Positions 35,501 to 43,212 of a stretch of DNA of 64,000 nt are shown piece by piece. The DNA comes from Lineus longissimus (Eukaryota > Nemertea > Pilidiophora > Heteronemertea > Lineidae). The DNA lies in the NCBI RefSeq assembly GCF_910592395.1, contig NC_088315.1:8000501-8064500 (forward strand). Reading direction: 5' to 3'. A program made the position numbers and the translations under genes. Position 1 is the stretch's first letter. Each line of letters begins with the position of its first letter. The notes under the pieces are model-generated. The model worked only from the letters and a program-made list of their open reading frames with translations. It was not told where the DNA came from and searched no databases.

Positions 35501-38500
35501 TCATAAGGTTTTTCGGGAGAGTAAATATTGGCGGGAAACTGGGCTTCATCACAAAATGAAGTGTGCAACTTGTCTGTGATAAGTAGTACCGTAAAGAACT
35601 GTTTCATGCGGTTAAAGATCGTGTTGCGTGTCCCAGCGATGTTACATCCCATAGAGCCGACAAGTGGTTGGACCCTGACTAGTAGCGGGTATTCATGGGA
35701 TGAAAGACTGACGTATGGAATGCCTAATTTATGCGGTATGATGTGATAGCAGAAATACAACCCGTCAACAATAGCCATATCAAATTTCATCGCTTGGATT
35801 TTCTTGAACACGTTTTGATCCTGCAGGGTGAGCTTACAGTCATACGTTATCCTAACTTCTAAGAATCGCTCCAGAATCTCTTTAAACCTGGCACCAGAAA
35901 GACCCAAATTTCCCAACTTTTCATCAGCAGTTTTCTCCGAGACAAACTCCTTATTCGGTGACTTATAAGTCAGGAACCGGACCTTGGTACCAGCCAATCG
36001 TTGCTGAAAATTCTGTAACAGGTTCTCATCGACAACCATGTGTACCTCGTGCCCATTGTCAAGTAATCCTTCCGAGACTGCTGCAAATTCGGAGACACGT
36101 TCGCTAAATTGCATGGAGAGGACAAGGAATTTTGCGCCCTCTATAGTACAGAAGGTTTTGAGTAGGAGTATCGTGAGGATGTTTAGTTGTTTCATCTTGA
36201 TAGCCTGAAAATATACAAGAGTAGCTTTCTGAGACTATAGAAAATAATAGGAATTAGCTTTGAATTTCGAATCTCAATTCCTTTTCAGTCATGGAGCAGG
36301 CATGGTGAAACTGTTATCAAGAAATATATGGTCTCTATGTGCTTTGCATGGCCAATAATAATTGCAGCCTATAGGTATAGCATTACAAATCATGTAGTAT
36401 AGAGATTATTCGACAATCTGCTGACAATACTTAACAGCACGCACAACCTACCTTCGTCAAATATGTCCCAGGCAGAGTATCATTAGTTTTCATTGAGCGC
36501 GTGATGTGAACTTCAAGTGTTTTCAGAGCATGAGCAGGTGTTTACGCACAATATTGAGTTTACTCATCATGTTGTGTCCCACGTGAATCATTGATTATTG
36601 CCGAGTATAGGCTAATCAGGTATTGTGAAAATGCTGAATCGGTAGAATGCTTCACACTCTTGATGGATGGATAGAAAGGGGTGATAAATCGGAGAGTAGC
36701 ACTACACCGTAGAACCTATCTATTGAAGACAATGTGCTGTCCTTAATAGAGAGGTGTCTTCATTAGGGGGTTCAGATTGAATGGCAGCAACCGATTTTGA
36801 ACCATAACTTGTGTCCCTAATAGAGAGTGTGTCCTAAATAGAGAGGTGTTTGCTTTGGGAGGTTTGTCTGTTTGTGATCAGCCTTAAAAAGTAATATACA
36901 TTGTAAAAAAGGTTGTGAAATAATACACAAAATTTATCCCTGCAGGCGAAAGTCGTGAATGTCCACATCGATGGTCTGGGAAGGACGAAGGATGACTTGG
37001 TCATGCATGAGGTCCGAGATGTCTTCAAGGCAAGCAGTTTCAAAGAGGTAAATATCATAATCTCTTAAAGGGGGACTTAGGCAGGAGCTAGCAGGTCTCC
37101 CGGCTGTCTCGGAGTGAATAATATGCAATGTTGGGAAACTGGGTCATCTTTCATTCAGCGATATACTGCAAGATAGGAGCGAACCCTACAGGGTCCAGAG
37201 CAGAAAACAACGCTAAGATTTACTTATGATGCTGACAGTAGTTTTGTCTTTTGACTCTCCTTGCAGATGGTCAAAATGGCCCACGATGCCAAATTGCGGT
37301 TGGAGAGGCTCGGCATCTTTAAGAACGTGGGAATATTCATCGACACGAGCAAAGGTAGGACTGAAAATGAGCAAAAATAAAACTGTTGTGTAAATTACTC
37401 GTTTACAGTAAAGGCCTATTTTTCCAAAAAGAGATTTCAAAGCGTCTCAAAAGACCTTGATATTAACACGCCACAAAACCTTTTCACCATCTGTAGCAGT
37501 TTATGCAAGCAGCTGCCAATATGTCTTTTCCCACTCAAGCCACTTTCTATTTTTTCAGGGGCCAATGCGAGGAAAGACGGCTATGACATCACATTTGAGG
37601 TGAACGAGATGAGACGTGTAGTTGGCGGTGTCAATACTTTGGTTGGCAATAATGATGCAAGTTTGGTGAGTAGTCCTATCAAAATGGCGGCAAGTAGTTA
37701 ACTGCCAAATGTTTGCCTTTTTCCTGAATAACCCAAATTCGTGAAAATAAATATCTCAAAAAGAGATTTGTTGATTGGAAATGCAAATGAAATTTCTTAT
37801 CTGTTGAAACCAGACAAAGTCATCAACAACACCCAAATGTTGATTGTGAATGACATGGTTTGAGCTGCTGTTTGCTATAGCATTTGTCTCAAGAATTCAA
37901 GTCTAGAACCACTGTGAGAAGATTGATGGTGAGATGACAAGTATTCAGTTGAGATTTACGGTATGCTTTCTGTCTATTCCAGCTGTTCAATCTACGAGCC
38001 CCTAACACGTTTGGCCGAGCTGAGAAGTTTGTCCTGGAGTATAGCCATGGCACCAAACACAGCAGCGGTTTCAATGTTAACTTCACAAAACCATTTGAGG
38101 CCAATCCAGATGCCAAGTAAGTAAGAATTAAAGGGACACTGTAGTCTGGAGCCAGGTCAGATGAAGTTACACAAAGTTATTGATAGGGGTCTCCCCTGTT
38201 CAGCTGTACTTACGACTGAATCAAACACAACCCAGGTCTCTAACTTATCTCTAACTGTGCATACTAGTCACCTGAATGCTACCAGGTCCTGCTTATAGTC
38301 TCACTTTAATAGTTCCAGTCTTTTAATCAAATGAGATTTTATAGAGCAAACTTTGAATCCGGAAGCTTCATTCTGGTCAGTCTGCCGAGATGCCGTTACA
38401 AGTGATTCTGGTCAGTCCGCCGAGATGGCATCACAAGTGAGAATGTTGACTAAAACAACAAGATGTAAAAGGCACATGAATATTTCTGGATAAATGGTTG

Positions 38501-41308
38501 CACTATACTTTATTTTTTGACTTTTCAGATTCACAGCTGGCGTGTATCAGAACCAAGGTGACTATCCATGGTCAGGGTACAAAGAGACTGACCGAGGGGT
38601 TGGACTCGATATTTCGGTACGTCACTTCCTTCCTTGGGGCCGACTACTGAATTGTTATTCATTAGATCCTACAGTACTGCTTTTCAACTCCTAGAAGTTA
38701 TGGGCGGGGAAGATGACGTCAGTCATCTTACTCAAACATGTCTAAAATCACTACAGGACTCGTCATGATCTAAGAGCCTTGAGTGTCAAGACGGAGGTGC
38801 ATAAATTTGGCAATTCAGAGTTCCCATTGATGATGAGTGCTTTTCCTTCATAGTTTCAGTCGCTATTCGGAGCACATGGTCTAAAATGGGAAGGTGTCTG
38901 GCGAGAGCTCCACCCACTCACGAGAACAGCAGCGTTCGATGTACGAGAACAATGTGGCCATTCTCTCAAGTCTTCCATTTCTCACACATATGTTCGTGAT
39001 CGACGGGACGACCCAGTGATACCTACCAGTGGCTCCATGTTAAAAATAGTTCAGGTAAGTACTGTGAAGCATCATTTTAAGATTCAGCTTCAAGAGGGTG
39101 CCAGGAAAACTTTGGCTGCCACTGTGTCCCTGTGGTATTGCATTGTTATGACGGAGATGTGATATCAGTTTTGCCCCAGAGTTTAGTGGTCGGGGCGGTG
39201 TCCTTAGGCCAGTATTCCTTTCTATCCTTCCAAAGGAGCAGGTCTATAGCATGAGCTGAGTCTGGTCCCCAGCTCAACATTCACGTTGTATCCTTCAAAC
39301 TGTGTTATCTCTTATGGTCTGTCTCATTTAAATCAATTAATATGCCTCTTCTTTCAGGAATATGCCGGCCTTGGTGGAGACGTTCAATTCATGAAACACA
39401 ACTTAGAATTCCAGATAAGCAAATCACTCATATTTGATACAGTAAGTTTGCTATTGTGGTTGTGGTCGTACAATCACACTGCTAGAGCACCTCAACTGTT
39501 GGCTCAAGCAGTAACTTATTGTACCTGATTGTGTATCACCATGTAAGAAACCCAGTAGGTGTTCCTTCAATTTCAGGTTCAAGTTGTTCATTATTCTCCA
39601 ACTGGTGACTGCCATCTATATGTAAAGTACAAAACTATATCATTCCAGTGATCTAAAGGATGTCGGCATGTTCAAAGTGTACAAAAATCAGTAGGGCCAC
39701 CTGTTTTGCCCTAAAAACGAATTGCCATAATATTTTCCTTATATTCATATTAATTCCAGGTTCTCCAACTCTCACTAGCAGGAGGTGTAATGAAGTCGTT
39801 AAATCCCAATAAAGATGTCGGCATCAACGACAGGTTCTATCTCGGTGGTCCACTGACTTTGCGAGGTTTCAACATGAAGGGGGTGGGGCCACACACGGAT
39901 GGTATGTGACTGTTCTCTGCTTTCAATAGCTCTCTTTGTTGTTGCCAGTCACGAAGAGTGTTCTCCACGAGGCCACTTGTCAGGACGTCCCACCCGACCT
40001 TGGCAGTTTACCAACCCTGCCTTGGAGCAGCCACCCTACCTTGCTCCAGAATTTTGTAAAGGGTTTCTTTGGGGCCACCCTACCTCATATGTATGTTGCA
40101 CACTGGCAAACTTCGAGGGTACCACCGTACCTTTAGGAAACCCTGTGGAGATCCCTGTGACGAAGATGGTTAACTTTGTTCCTGCTCCTAATCATCCCAG
40201 GGATGATTCCGAGATGTTGATAGGCCTACATAATAAAACGCCTTAGTTTTACTTTTTAAATTCTCGTTTCTTTCTACAGGTTGTGCAATGGGTGGTGAGG
40301 CTTATGGTCTAGCTGGTCTACATCTTTACACTCCATTGCCATTCCGTCCAGGCCGGGGGGGATTTGGCGATTTATTTAGGACACATTTCTTCGTAAATGC
40401 TGGAAATCTTACAAATATAGACTTCGGTGAGTACATGTAAATATGGAGCAGTGCTAGACATATACTCTTCTGAGTTTCGATAGAAGGGTTTTTTTCACTT
40501 GACAGTTAAGAAAAGAAGAATAATCATGCTGTTAATGGTCTATAGGTGTATACCTGTACTTAGTGCCTTTGCCAGGGGCTAGCATAAGATATCATCAAAT
40601 TGATAAATAAGAGTGCCATGTGATAAACTCTCCCTGGGCAAAGATGCTTGGCCAATAACCAAGTCAGAGCCTAAAGGTAGTTGCAACTGAAACTCCCTGG
40701 AGAAAATACTGCGGAGATAGAAGAAGATACTGAGCATGTTCTCCTCTCAATTCAGAAAAAGATTCACGGCAAACCTTAGAGCATCTATACAAAACAATGC
40801 GGCTATCTTACGGTGCTGGTATTGTTCTGCGGATGGGAAGAATCGCCAGGATGGAGTTGAACTATTGTATACCATTTAAAGTACAAGCAGGAGATAGGTA
40901 AGAATGGTCACGATGTGCATTAATCCTTTAAGAAGCTGCTGTGGTGTAGTGGCTTGGACTCTTGACTAGTGGTCAAGAGATCCCTGGTTCGATCCCCACT
41001 GTTCGCGTGAGACTCTAGCCCGGTCTTCTTGTCTAACATGCCTAGCTTCACCTGGCTGAGATGGTAGAACTGGTTGAGCTGCTCACCTAAGGTTTACTGA
41101 AAGGTTTCACAATGACTATGGGTAGTTCAGTCGGGTGCGTCATCACAATTTCTATGACTGCCTGAAGTAACTTGAAAGAAATGAAACTTTTTTAGGCTAA
41201 GGACTTGCATCACTGTTAAATCTGAGAGAGATGATTTTCATTGTTATTTCTTTCTTTTTCAGTGTGAATCAAGGAGTTCAATTTGGAATAGGAGTGACAT
41301 TCATGTAG
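20457..41308 (+). CDS. SAMM50: SAMM50, mitochondrial outer-membrane sorting and assembly subunit (12 coding exons)
   Basis: Coding exons: 20457-20522, 36946-37047, 37267-37354, 37559-37665, 37983-38116, 38529-38616, 38854-39054, 39358-39441, 39760-39901, 40280-40426, 40756-40897 and 41263-41308 (TAG). All phases join and give 448 residues (human 469). Sam50, an Omp85/BamA-family barrel, inserts beta-barrel proteins into the mitochondrial outer membrane and works with MICOS. Visible: an N-terminal acidic DEDFGLDG like the human DFGGLGEE; one POTRA domain (about 23-110, [15 protein letters not shown]); the barrel (about 120-448) with VKWEGVW-like [10 protein letters not shown], the Omp85 loop-6 motif LRGF at about 324-327, [12 protein letters not shown], and a final-strand signal QFGIGVTF. 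Exon 1 was assigned from its acceptor (20451-20453), strong donor (GTAAGT), phase 0 and N-terminal similarity, although it is 16.4 kb from exon 2. That exon is the least certain part. The other introns are under 0.7 kb. Confidence 0.9.
20690..21276. mobile_element. TTAA-type MITE carrying a second MITE
   Basis: The outer element has 'aggtcagatgaagttacac' on its left side and ends in 'gctcctgcctatagtccccc' then TTTAA. It has the same design as the intact copy at 38128-38310, which lacks the central 375 bp. The insertion is described separately at 20872-21242. The element sits in SAMM50 intron 1. Confidence 0.6.
20872..21242. mobile_element. MITE with perfect 17-bp terminal inverted repeats
   Basis: AATAGCATTCCGCGAAG at 20872-20888 is the exact reverse complement of CTTCGCGGAATGCTATT at 21226-21242. 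There is no open frame inside. It is nested in the TTAA-type element around it. Confidence 0.75.
21400..22957 (-). mobile_element. 5'-truncated non-LTR retrotransposon (LINE), CR1/L2-like
   Basis: On the minus strand an open frame runs from about 22957 to the stop at 21479. It covers the reverse transcriptase and the ORF end but lacks the endonuclease and RT fingers, which is typical 5' truncation. After the stop comes a short 3' UTR ending in a (CATA)n tail at about 21400-21418, as expected for LINE 3' termini. No target duplication was identified. It is inserted antisense in SAMM50 intron 1. Confidence 0.85.
21479..22801 (-). pseudogene. LINE reverse-transcriptase ORF2 remnant
   Basis: Conserved reverse-transcriptase blocks are visible: [26 protein letters not shown] (catalytic Asp block A), [19 protein letters not shown] (the YADD catalytic pair, block C), NLGVMFDK, and the C-terminal region with [35 protein letters not shown] and [13 protein letters not shown] typical of CR1/L2-clade LINEs. 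The frame is uninterrupted, so the insertion is fairly young. It cannot be an autonomous element because the N-terminal endonuclease is missing. Upstream in the same frame, another 50 or so codons of RT (to about 22957) are open, ending at a stop. The M at 22801 is internal to the domain and not a real start. Confidence 0.85.
23098..24696 (-). CDS. UDP-glycosyltransferase UGT-A (single coding exon)
   Basis: 532 residues, GT1 family, ER-membrane enzyme transferring sugar from a UDP-sugar to small lipophilic substrates. N-terminal signal sequence 1-23. Catalytic His at 36 (QTSHIM), the partner Asp at 153 (FDLVIVDGL), and the UGT signature [21 protein letters not shown] ... [19 protein letters not shown] with intact W, His, and Asp-Gln. 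A C-terminal membrane helix ([19 protein letters not shown]) and a lysine-rich tail ending KKQD (KKXX ER-retrieval signal). All the expected catalytic residues are present. The ATG lies two bases after a splice acceptor (..ccttcag, minus strand), so a 5' untranslated exon is expected upstream. It is the 3'-most of four tandem UGT genes on this strand, antisense within SAMM50 intron 1. Substrate unknown. Confidence 0.9.
   Translation of the reverse strand: MERLKNTILIGILVAMATRRTQSSKILLIPVRQTSHIMEMNSLAIPLMSKGHKVTMVLPDETKVPTKVEKSGMQILRWQFTNETSKYGQGLGGNFIEEAFEEFFNGEGTFLGKMMHNIPRDYQALVSECHGTLGDHALNKKLRAEKFDLVIVDGLFMSRCFFLIPFRMGVPYIGFSAIIPPDIMSTTYILNSITPSDLSTFGTGMTFFQRLLNILFTHGPLFLMRNFVHKKPELEKYADGRHFDSLAQLISESKLWLVSQHPLLDFPKPKPSFVIPIGGLNPTPPKPLPEKIQAFVDKSKGGMVIISFGGSVKQLPQRFLASILEAANKLPNYSFLMRNKEYAGKLPSNVMMVDWLPQNDALGHPKTKLFITHCGSGGQHEALYHGVPMLGFPGIADQFHNAARMVERGYGLKMSLNDFTTEELVANLKTLLNTETHRMNIKHAAEIMHNPLNKPDETLIYWIEHVMKYGGDHLKINSDLNWFQILMWDICLFLLVVSVLIIWINFKILQCCYRKCCAKRSRPRPKAMKKQD
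26549..28141 (-). CDS. UDP-glycosyltransferase UGT-B (single coding exon)
   Basis: 530 residues from the ATG at 28141. A longer open frame begins at 28171, but a splice acceptor (tctcctttcag, minus strand) falls between the two ATGs, six bases before this one, so the inner start is preferred. Signal sequence about 10-29; catalytic His at 42 (KSHLIE); Asp in FDIAVVDGL; signature [21 protein letters not shown] then [11 protein letters not shown]. The signature ends SQQ where the other copies have ADQ or GDQ, so the sugar-contacting Asp is Gln here. C-terminal membrane helix ([20 protein letters not shown]) and a tail ending KKSS (KKXX). Neighbours are UGT-A (1.9 kb downstream) and UGT-C (2.1 kb upstream). 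It is probably still an enzyme, possibly with altered donor preference; substrate unknown. Confidence 0.88.
   Translation of the reverse strand: MATSRRLMPAQYGLCICLYLLGAPPIFEAAKILIIPFGSKSHLIEGVSIGSGLLRQGHDVYLMMDKAAKLPNGLIHQDIKKIYFEPENTDPERVERKNGRTMFTGHSENTASVIGVLRERINAYCKGLIYNTELITKLQEKKFDIAVVDGLTHCLFLVPYKLGIPYIGWTNFVRPWDLRLHPIITSFPCKMRSETNTLLTRMMQFGISVITHTLPNELYDEELFKDVVPERPYTSVVDVALHSKLWLLNTDNILDCPRPSLPNIIYVGGLNVRPGRRLPEDIYDFVEKAPDGTILVSFGSMMVTPPVEVIRKFVETFAMLEHNVIWRLKLPDNVTIKFPKNVKIVDWLPQNDILASRNVRLFITHCGNNGQSEAIYHGVPMLGFPLHSQQPYNGKRMEVKGYGLKMNIRSFTAKEMHDKIKEIISNEQFYKTIHKASAIFQSRPHPQDLAAYWIDHVIKFGADHLQTSANDMSAFQFTMFDIFAVLVLVVILLLIGLKFMVSYLMDKLWPDLNVIKDKLDNMDLEWKKSS
28809..29048. mobile_element. 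MITE with long imperfect TIRs and TTAA target site
   Basis: Starts TTAAGGGTTGACCATACACA and ends in the near-inverse TGTGTGGTCAACCCTTTAA. The similarity extends about 45 bp inward ('cattttggc' / 'gccaaaatg'). It is flanked by TTAA, as in piggyBac-type insertions. There is no open frame. It lies between UGT-B and UGT-C. Confidence 0.7.
29060..29182. mobile_element. Fragment of the 38128-type MITE
   Basis: The right edge 'tatgtaactttctctgacc' then 'ctgtagtctccctttaa' is the reverse complement of the left end of the element at 38128-38310. The other end is not clear. From 29183 to 30248 I see no further gene. Confidence 0.4.
30249..31817 (-). CDS. UDP-glycosyltransferase UGT-C (single coding exon)
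   Basis: 522 residues. Signal sequence about 1-25 with a hydrophobic [14 protein letters not shown]. Catalytic His at 38 (MSGHLTEF). The acidic partner is Glu, in FDVALVEGL, where the other three copies have Asp. Signature [32 protein letters not shown] and FGDQ, all intact. DNILDCPRP is a typical invertebrate UGT linker. C-terminal membrane helix ([20 protein letters not shown]) and a tail ending KKTQ (KKXX). A splice acceptor (tatttcag, minus strand, about 31851) is 30-odd bases before the ATG, so a 5' untranslated exon is expected. It is closest to UGT-D in its first 40 residues (shared VLSMQ). Probably an active ER enzyme; substrate unknown. Confidence 0.9.
   Translation of the reverse strand: MVSRKSFTAQGVILLLLLVAHVSSAGKVLVLSMQMSGHLTEFGAVGEELIRMGHEVHVVLDENLRTPYQLRDKGFKFFRYRSPDKDRVSTSKFDSLFSEQIVSESWDEWKFLHTVYRPRITYDCNLTLHDEVMIEAIRKEKFDVALVEGLFFCYHLLPYRLGIPIITLSTALYPGLTRLYPPFTVISCGITKETNTIWNRINMLITAYNEEDFAAQTLHESVFLDYLPGRHVKNLYEIALETKLWLICLDNILDCPRPAMPNLKWVGGLDVRPAKPLEADLEKFVSDAKEGVIIVSFGSMLSTLPKKYLDKFLAAFKQLPQKVVWRLSAIAQDGVTFPPNVKPMMWLPQNDLLGHKNTKLFITHSGNNGQWEGFYHGVPMLGFPTFGDQGYNTNRIIQKGFGLGLNLRDFTTDELVENIQELLTNQTYQQNIRKATQLFRNQPHPRKVAAGYVDEAIRFGTDHFQSPASDLHYAQYLMLDIYALVTAVLLFIVFLLKKLVRALLRCVLNPSAGTHKSDKKTQ
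31907..31971 (+). repeat. 23-bp tandem repeat, almost three copies
   Basis: 'aagg/cctttttgtactttatctac' repeats two and three-quarter times, about 55 bases beyond the UGT-C splice acceptor, that is in its presumed leader intron or promoter. Around it, 31972-32538 shows nothing recognisable. Confidence 0.8.
32539..32863. mobile_element. MITE with perfect 22-bp TIRs
   Basis: The left terminus TTTAAAGCGAACTGGAACCG is repeated inverted at the right end (32842-32863). TTAA is present at both borders, so a TTAA-targeting (piggyBac-like) origin is possible. The internal 280 bp have no open frame. It lies between UGT-C and UGT-D. Confidence 0.8.
33189..34076. mobile_element. Dispersed repeat with AGCTCACCT / AGGTGAGC ends and internal duplication
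   Basis: The left end 'tagctcacctcttagcagagg' region and the right end 'ttagaggtgagc' are inverted relative to each other. Inside are 'gtccgtcgtccgtcggcgtc' and two similar blocks (33412-33541 and 33888-34019) that share 'tatggtaggtact', 'ggtttttgatttgacct' and 'caaggtcacagaggtcaaag'. Repeats of this look are common in marine invertebrate genomes. There is no coding capacity. Confidence 0.6.
34633..36195 (-). CDS. UDP-glycosyltransferase-like UGT-D, probable pseudoenzyme (single coding exon)
   Basis: 520 residues with the full GT1 layout: signal sequence 1-19, N-terminal acceptor domain, donor domain, membrane helix ([20 protein letters not shown]) and tail KKKKRQ (KKXX). Key residues have changed. 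The catalytic His is Arg at position 33 ([11 protein letters not shown], against [11 protein letters not shown] in UGT-C). The signature tryptophan is Glu (EEIPQND for DWLPQND). The donor-loop His is Tyr (FITYCG for FITHCG), and GQ is AN ([11 protein letters not shown]). The partner Asp (FDMAIVDGL) and the end GDQ remain. The frame is open over its full length with no stops, so it is probably kept as a protein without normal transferase activity, or with another role. A splice acceptor (tatattttcag, minus strand) lies 9 bases before the ATG. It is the 5'-most gene of the cluster. Confidence 0.87.
   Translation of the reverse strand: MKQLNILTILLLKTFCTIEGAKFLVLSMQFSERVSEFAAVSEGLLDNGHEVHMVVDENLLQNFQQRLAGTKVRFLTYKSPNKEFVSEKTADEKLGNLGLSGARFKEILERFLEVRITYDCKLTLQDQNVFKKIQAMKFDMAIVDGLYFCYHIIPHKLGIPYVSLSSHEYPLLVRVQPLVGSMGCNIAGTRNTIFNRMKQFFTVLLITDKLHTSFCDEAQFPANIYSPEKPYDSLRELAAKTKLWLISQDNAIDCPRPTNPNIVLVGGITAQPAKPVTGEIARIVNNAKDGFILVSFGSMISSMPLEMQERFVNAFGQLRQIVIWKTQNVKVVLPKNVRALEEIPQNDLLGHKNLKLFITYCGNNANSEAVYHGVPMVAMPIFGDQFNNADRVEVLGHGRQLSITKFTGDQLYETMENILNTPGYTAKVKKASEILKDKPRHPRQEAAYWIEHVLRHGNHHLRTTLSDMNLAQYLMIDIYVLLSILILVLLLIVNRTALFIARTFCRGAGSGQDEKKKKRQ
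36705..36868. mobile_element. Short pogo-type MITE
   Basis: TA then CACCGTAGAACCTATC at the left. Internal 'ctgtccttaatagagaggtg' and repeated 'aatagagag.gtgtcc', ending '..gggaggtttgtctg'. It has the same internal vocabulary as 41835-42011. It lies about 80 bases before SAMM50 exon 2. Confidence 0.55.
38128..38310. mobile_element. TTAA-type MITE (intact copy)
   Basis: Starts TTAAAGGGACACTGTAGTCT and ends TATAGTCTCACTTTAA with imperfect TIRs and TTAA borders. It carries 'ggtcagatgaagttacacaa', the marker seen at 20712 and, inverted, at 29140. Intron 5 of SAMM50. A truncated left end of the same family is at about 37064-37095. Confidence 0.6.
38370..38440 (+). repeat. 35-bp tandem duplication in SAMM50 intron 5
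   Basis: 'attctggtcagtc.gccgag' and the next 15 bases occur twice with four differences. Confidence 0.75.
40928..41190 (+). mobile_element. tRNA-derived SINE
   Basis: The 5' head has an A box TGGTGTAGTGGC, an 8-bp stem CTCTTGAC/GTCAAGAG and a B box GGTTCGATCCC at about 40987. It is followed by a tRNA-unrelated body to about 41190. The ends of the head cannot form an acceptor stem, which excludes a functional tRNA. Intron 11 of SAMM50. Confidence 0.7.
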
Positions 41309-41834
41309 AGATTACGAGTTAGATGTTGGACTGAAAAACAGAAAAATCATGCTATTGCCTGAGCATTTATACGAGTCTTTATATTCGCACTGGCTGCGTT
41401 TCAATCATGTTTTGGAAAAATCGCTGACAGGTTGAACTATAGGATGGGTTTCTCAGTAAATGTTTCCTATCAATCAATCACGATAATCAGTGGACTGCCA
41501 TTTTGTTTCACCTACTCCAAGATTGTTGGAGTAGATAAAATGTGCGTGAAAAGACCAGATAATAGCAATTGATCAACCACAAATAAAAAATAAAACTCAC
41601 AACCTACAGACTTACAATACTTCAGTACCAGTATATGTAAATTGTCTGCAGGTTGTTGATTGCTAAGTGTTTGATTGATTCTGGTATTTTCACTCGCCTG
41701 TGATCACCTGCTGTAACGGTAGTCTATGTTGGCATAGACAGTCTCCTTAAACTGCTTGGCCTGGAGATTGATGCATCTGTATCCCATTCCTGATAAGAAT
41801 CCAATTCACTTGTGGATCTCTGTCTCAAAATACA

Positions 41835-42011
41835 GTTGAACCTCTGTATTAAGGACATCATCTGGACTGATCAGTGCTGTCTGTAATACAGAGGTGTCCT
41901 GATTAGTCAGGTCAAATTGAATGGAAACAAACAAATTGGGACTAAAACTAGTCTTTAATAGATAGAGTGTCCTTATAATAGAGAGGTGTCCACTAAGGGA
42001 GGTTCCACTGT
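41835..42011. mobile_element. Pogo/Tigger-like MITE in the SAMM50 3' UTR
   Basis: TA then CAGTTGAACCTCTGTATTAA at the left and GGGAGGTTCCACTG at the right, giving imperfect TIRs. Internal 'cagtgctgtctgtaatacag'. It is downstream of the SAMM50 stop and upstream of AATAAA at 42059, so it would be transcribed as part of the 3' UTR. From 42065 to 43212 I see only the presumed promoter region of the MATE gene. Confidence 0.65.
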
Positions 42012-42058
42012 CGGTTGTTCTGTGACCTTATGCTTTTCTTGGAACCATGGGTGATATG

Positions 42059-42064
42059 AATAAA
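42059..42064 (+). terminator. Candidate polyadenylation signal of SAMM50
   Basis: AATAAA 750 bases after the stop. An earlier A-rich pair of AATAAA-like signals at about 41582-41593 is an alternative. The choice cannot be made from sequence alone. Confidence 0.4.
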
Positions 42065-43212
42065 GACTAGTAAATGCTTTTATCTAAAACTCCATGTACA
42101 TTTACACTTGGCCTTTCTGTACAAAATTGAAGTAAAAGCATTTGCTAGACTTTATTCATATCAGCCATTGTTTCTTTCCATATGATTGTGCTAAAATAAT
42201 GTAAAATTTATTCAGATGTACATCTTGTAAATATTTACATTTTGGGTGGAAGGTTGTAGATAAAGAATACAAAATTATTTCAAATACGTCTTTAAGGTAT
42301 TTAATTTTCTTTCAATTAGAACAGCAATCATGCACAACCACTCAAGTGAATCGTGGTTTGTCATGTGTTGTGACAACAAGACACCCCAGAGGAGAATTAC
42401 TGGCTTGTCTGACTTTCTCACTTTAGAGATGACTAGACAGATGGAGATGAATAGATATCAGATAGTTCAACAATTCTAGCCAACCCTGGCATGTCTCAAA
42501 TGAAAGACGACCAGATTGGAGGACACCAGCAAACACAGCTTGTGAGATACTGTTTTCGTTTAGTGTGACCGTTCACCGCTAGAGGGCTCAAACACAGGTT
42601 TCTACCTTTAGATGTTTGGACAGCTCCTCGCCGAGTTTACAGCCTGGACGATAGCGCGTTGGAGCACTGTAGGCCGATATGGAGAAACCTAAACGTTTTG
42701 ATTATCTTCTATAATTTGACACAAAAAGATAATGAGTGATCTAGTGACCATTTTTCGATTGACAATTTAACTAATCATCCAACCTACGTATACATCTAAC
42801 TCATTTACAATCGAATCATCTCTGAACTACGCACGATAGAATGCGTCTCATCCACAAACTGCTAGAAATCTTAGTTTGGATTATAGACATCTGATTCATC
42901 AAGGCCTACCACTTTTCTTTGCCACATTGGAAAGTATCATTCGCCAACTGTTAAGTTTCACTGAGCAACTCACAGTGTCCCTTGTGCCCGGTTCGTCTCA
43001 GACTGTCTTCTCCGAAGGTACAGCCGGCACTGTGTTATTGTATTTTCACATCAAAACAGGTTTAGGGATCTTAATAATCAAACGTGTGAGGGTCGGGAGT
43101 TTATTGACTCTTTCACCAGTTCCTTCCATTCGCTAGCTGAAGGGACGAGGTTACATGTACCTGGACGACGAAGTTTGCCAACTATAAAAGATTCACTGAG
43201 CCACCCCACAAG

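Noticed and set aside
39899-40246. 115-residue frame downstream of SAMM50 exon 9
   Set aside because: It lies in intron 9. SAMM50 protein similarity resumes at 40280 with correct phase, so this is chance.
40928-41000. tRNA gene
   Set aside because: A and B boxes are present but the 5' and 3' ends do not pair, and an unrelated SINE body follows.
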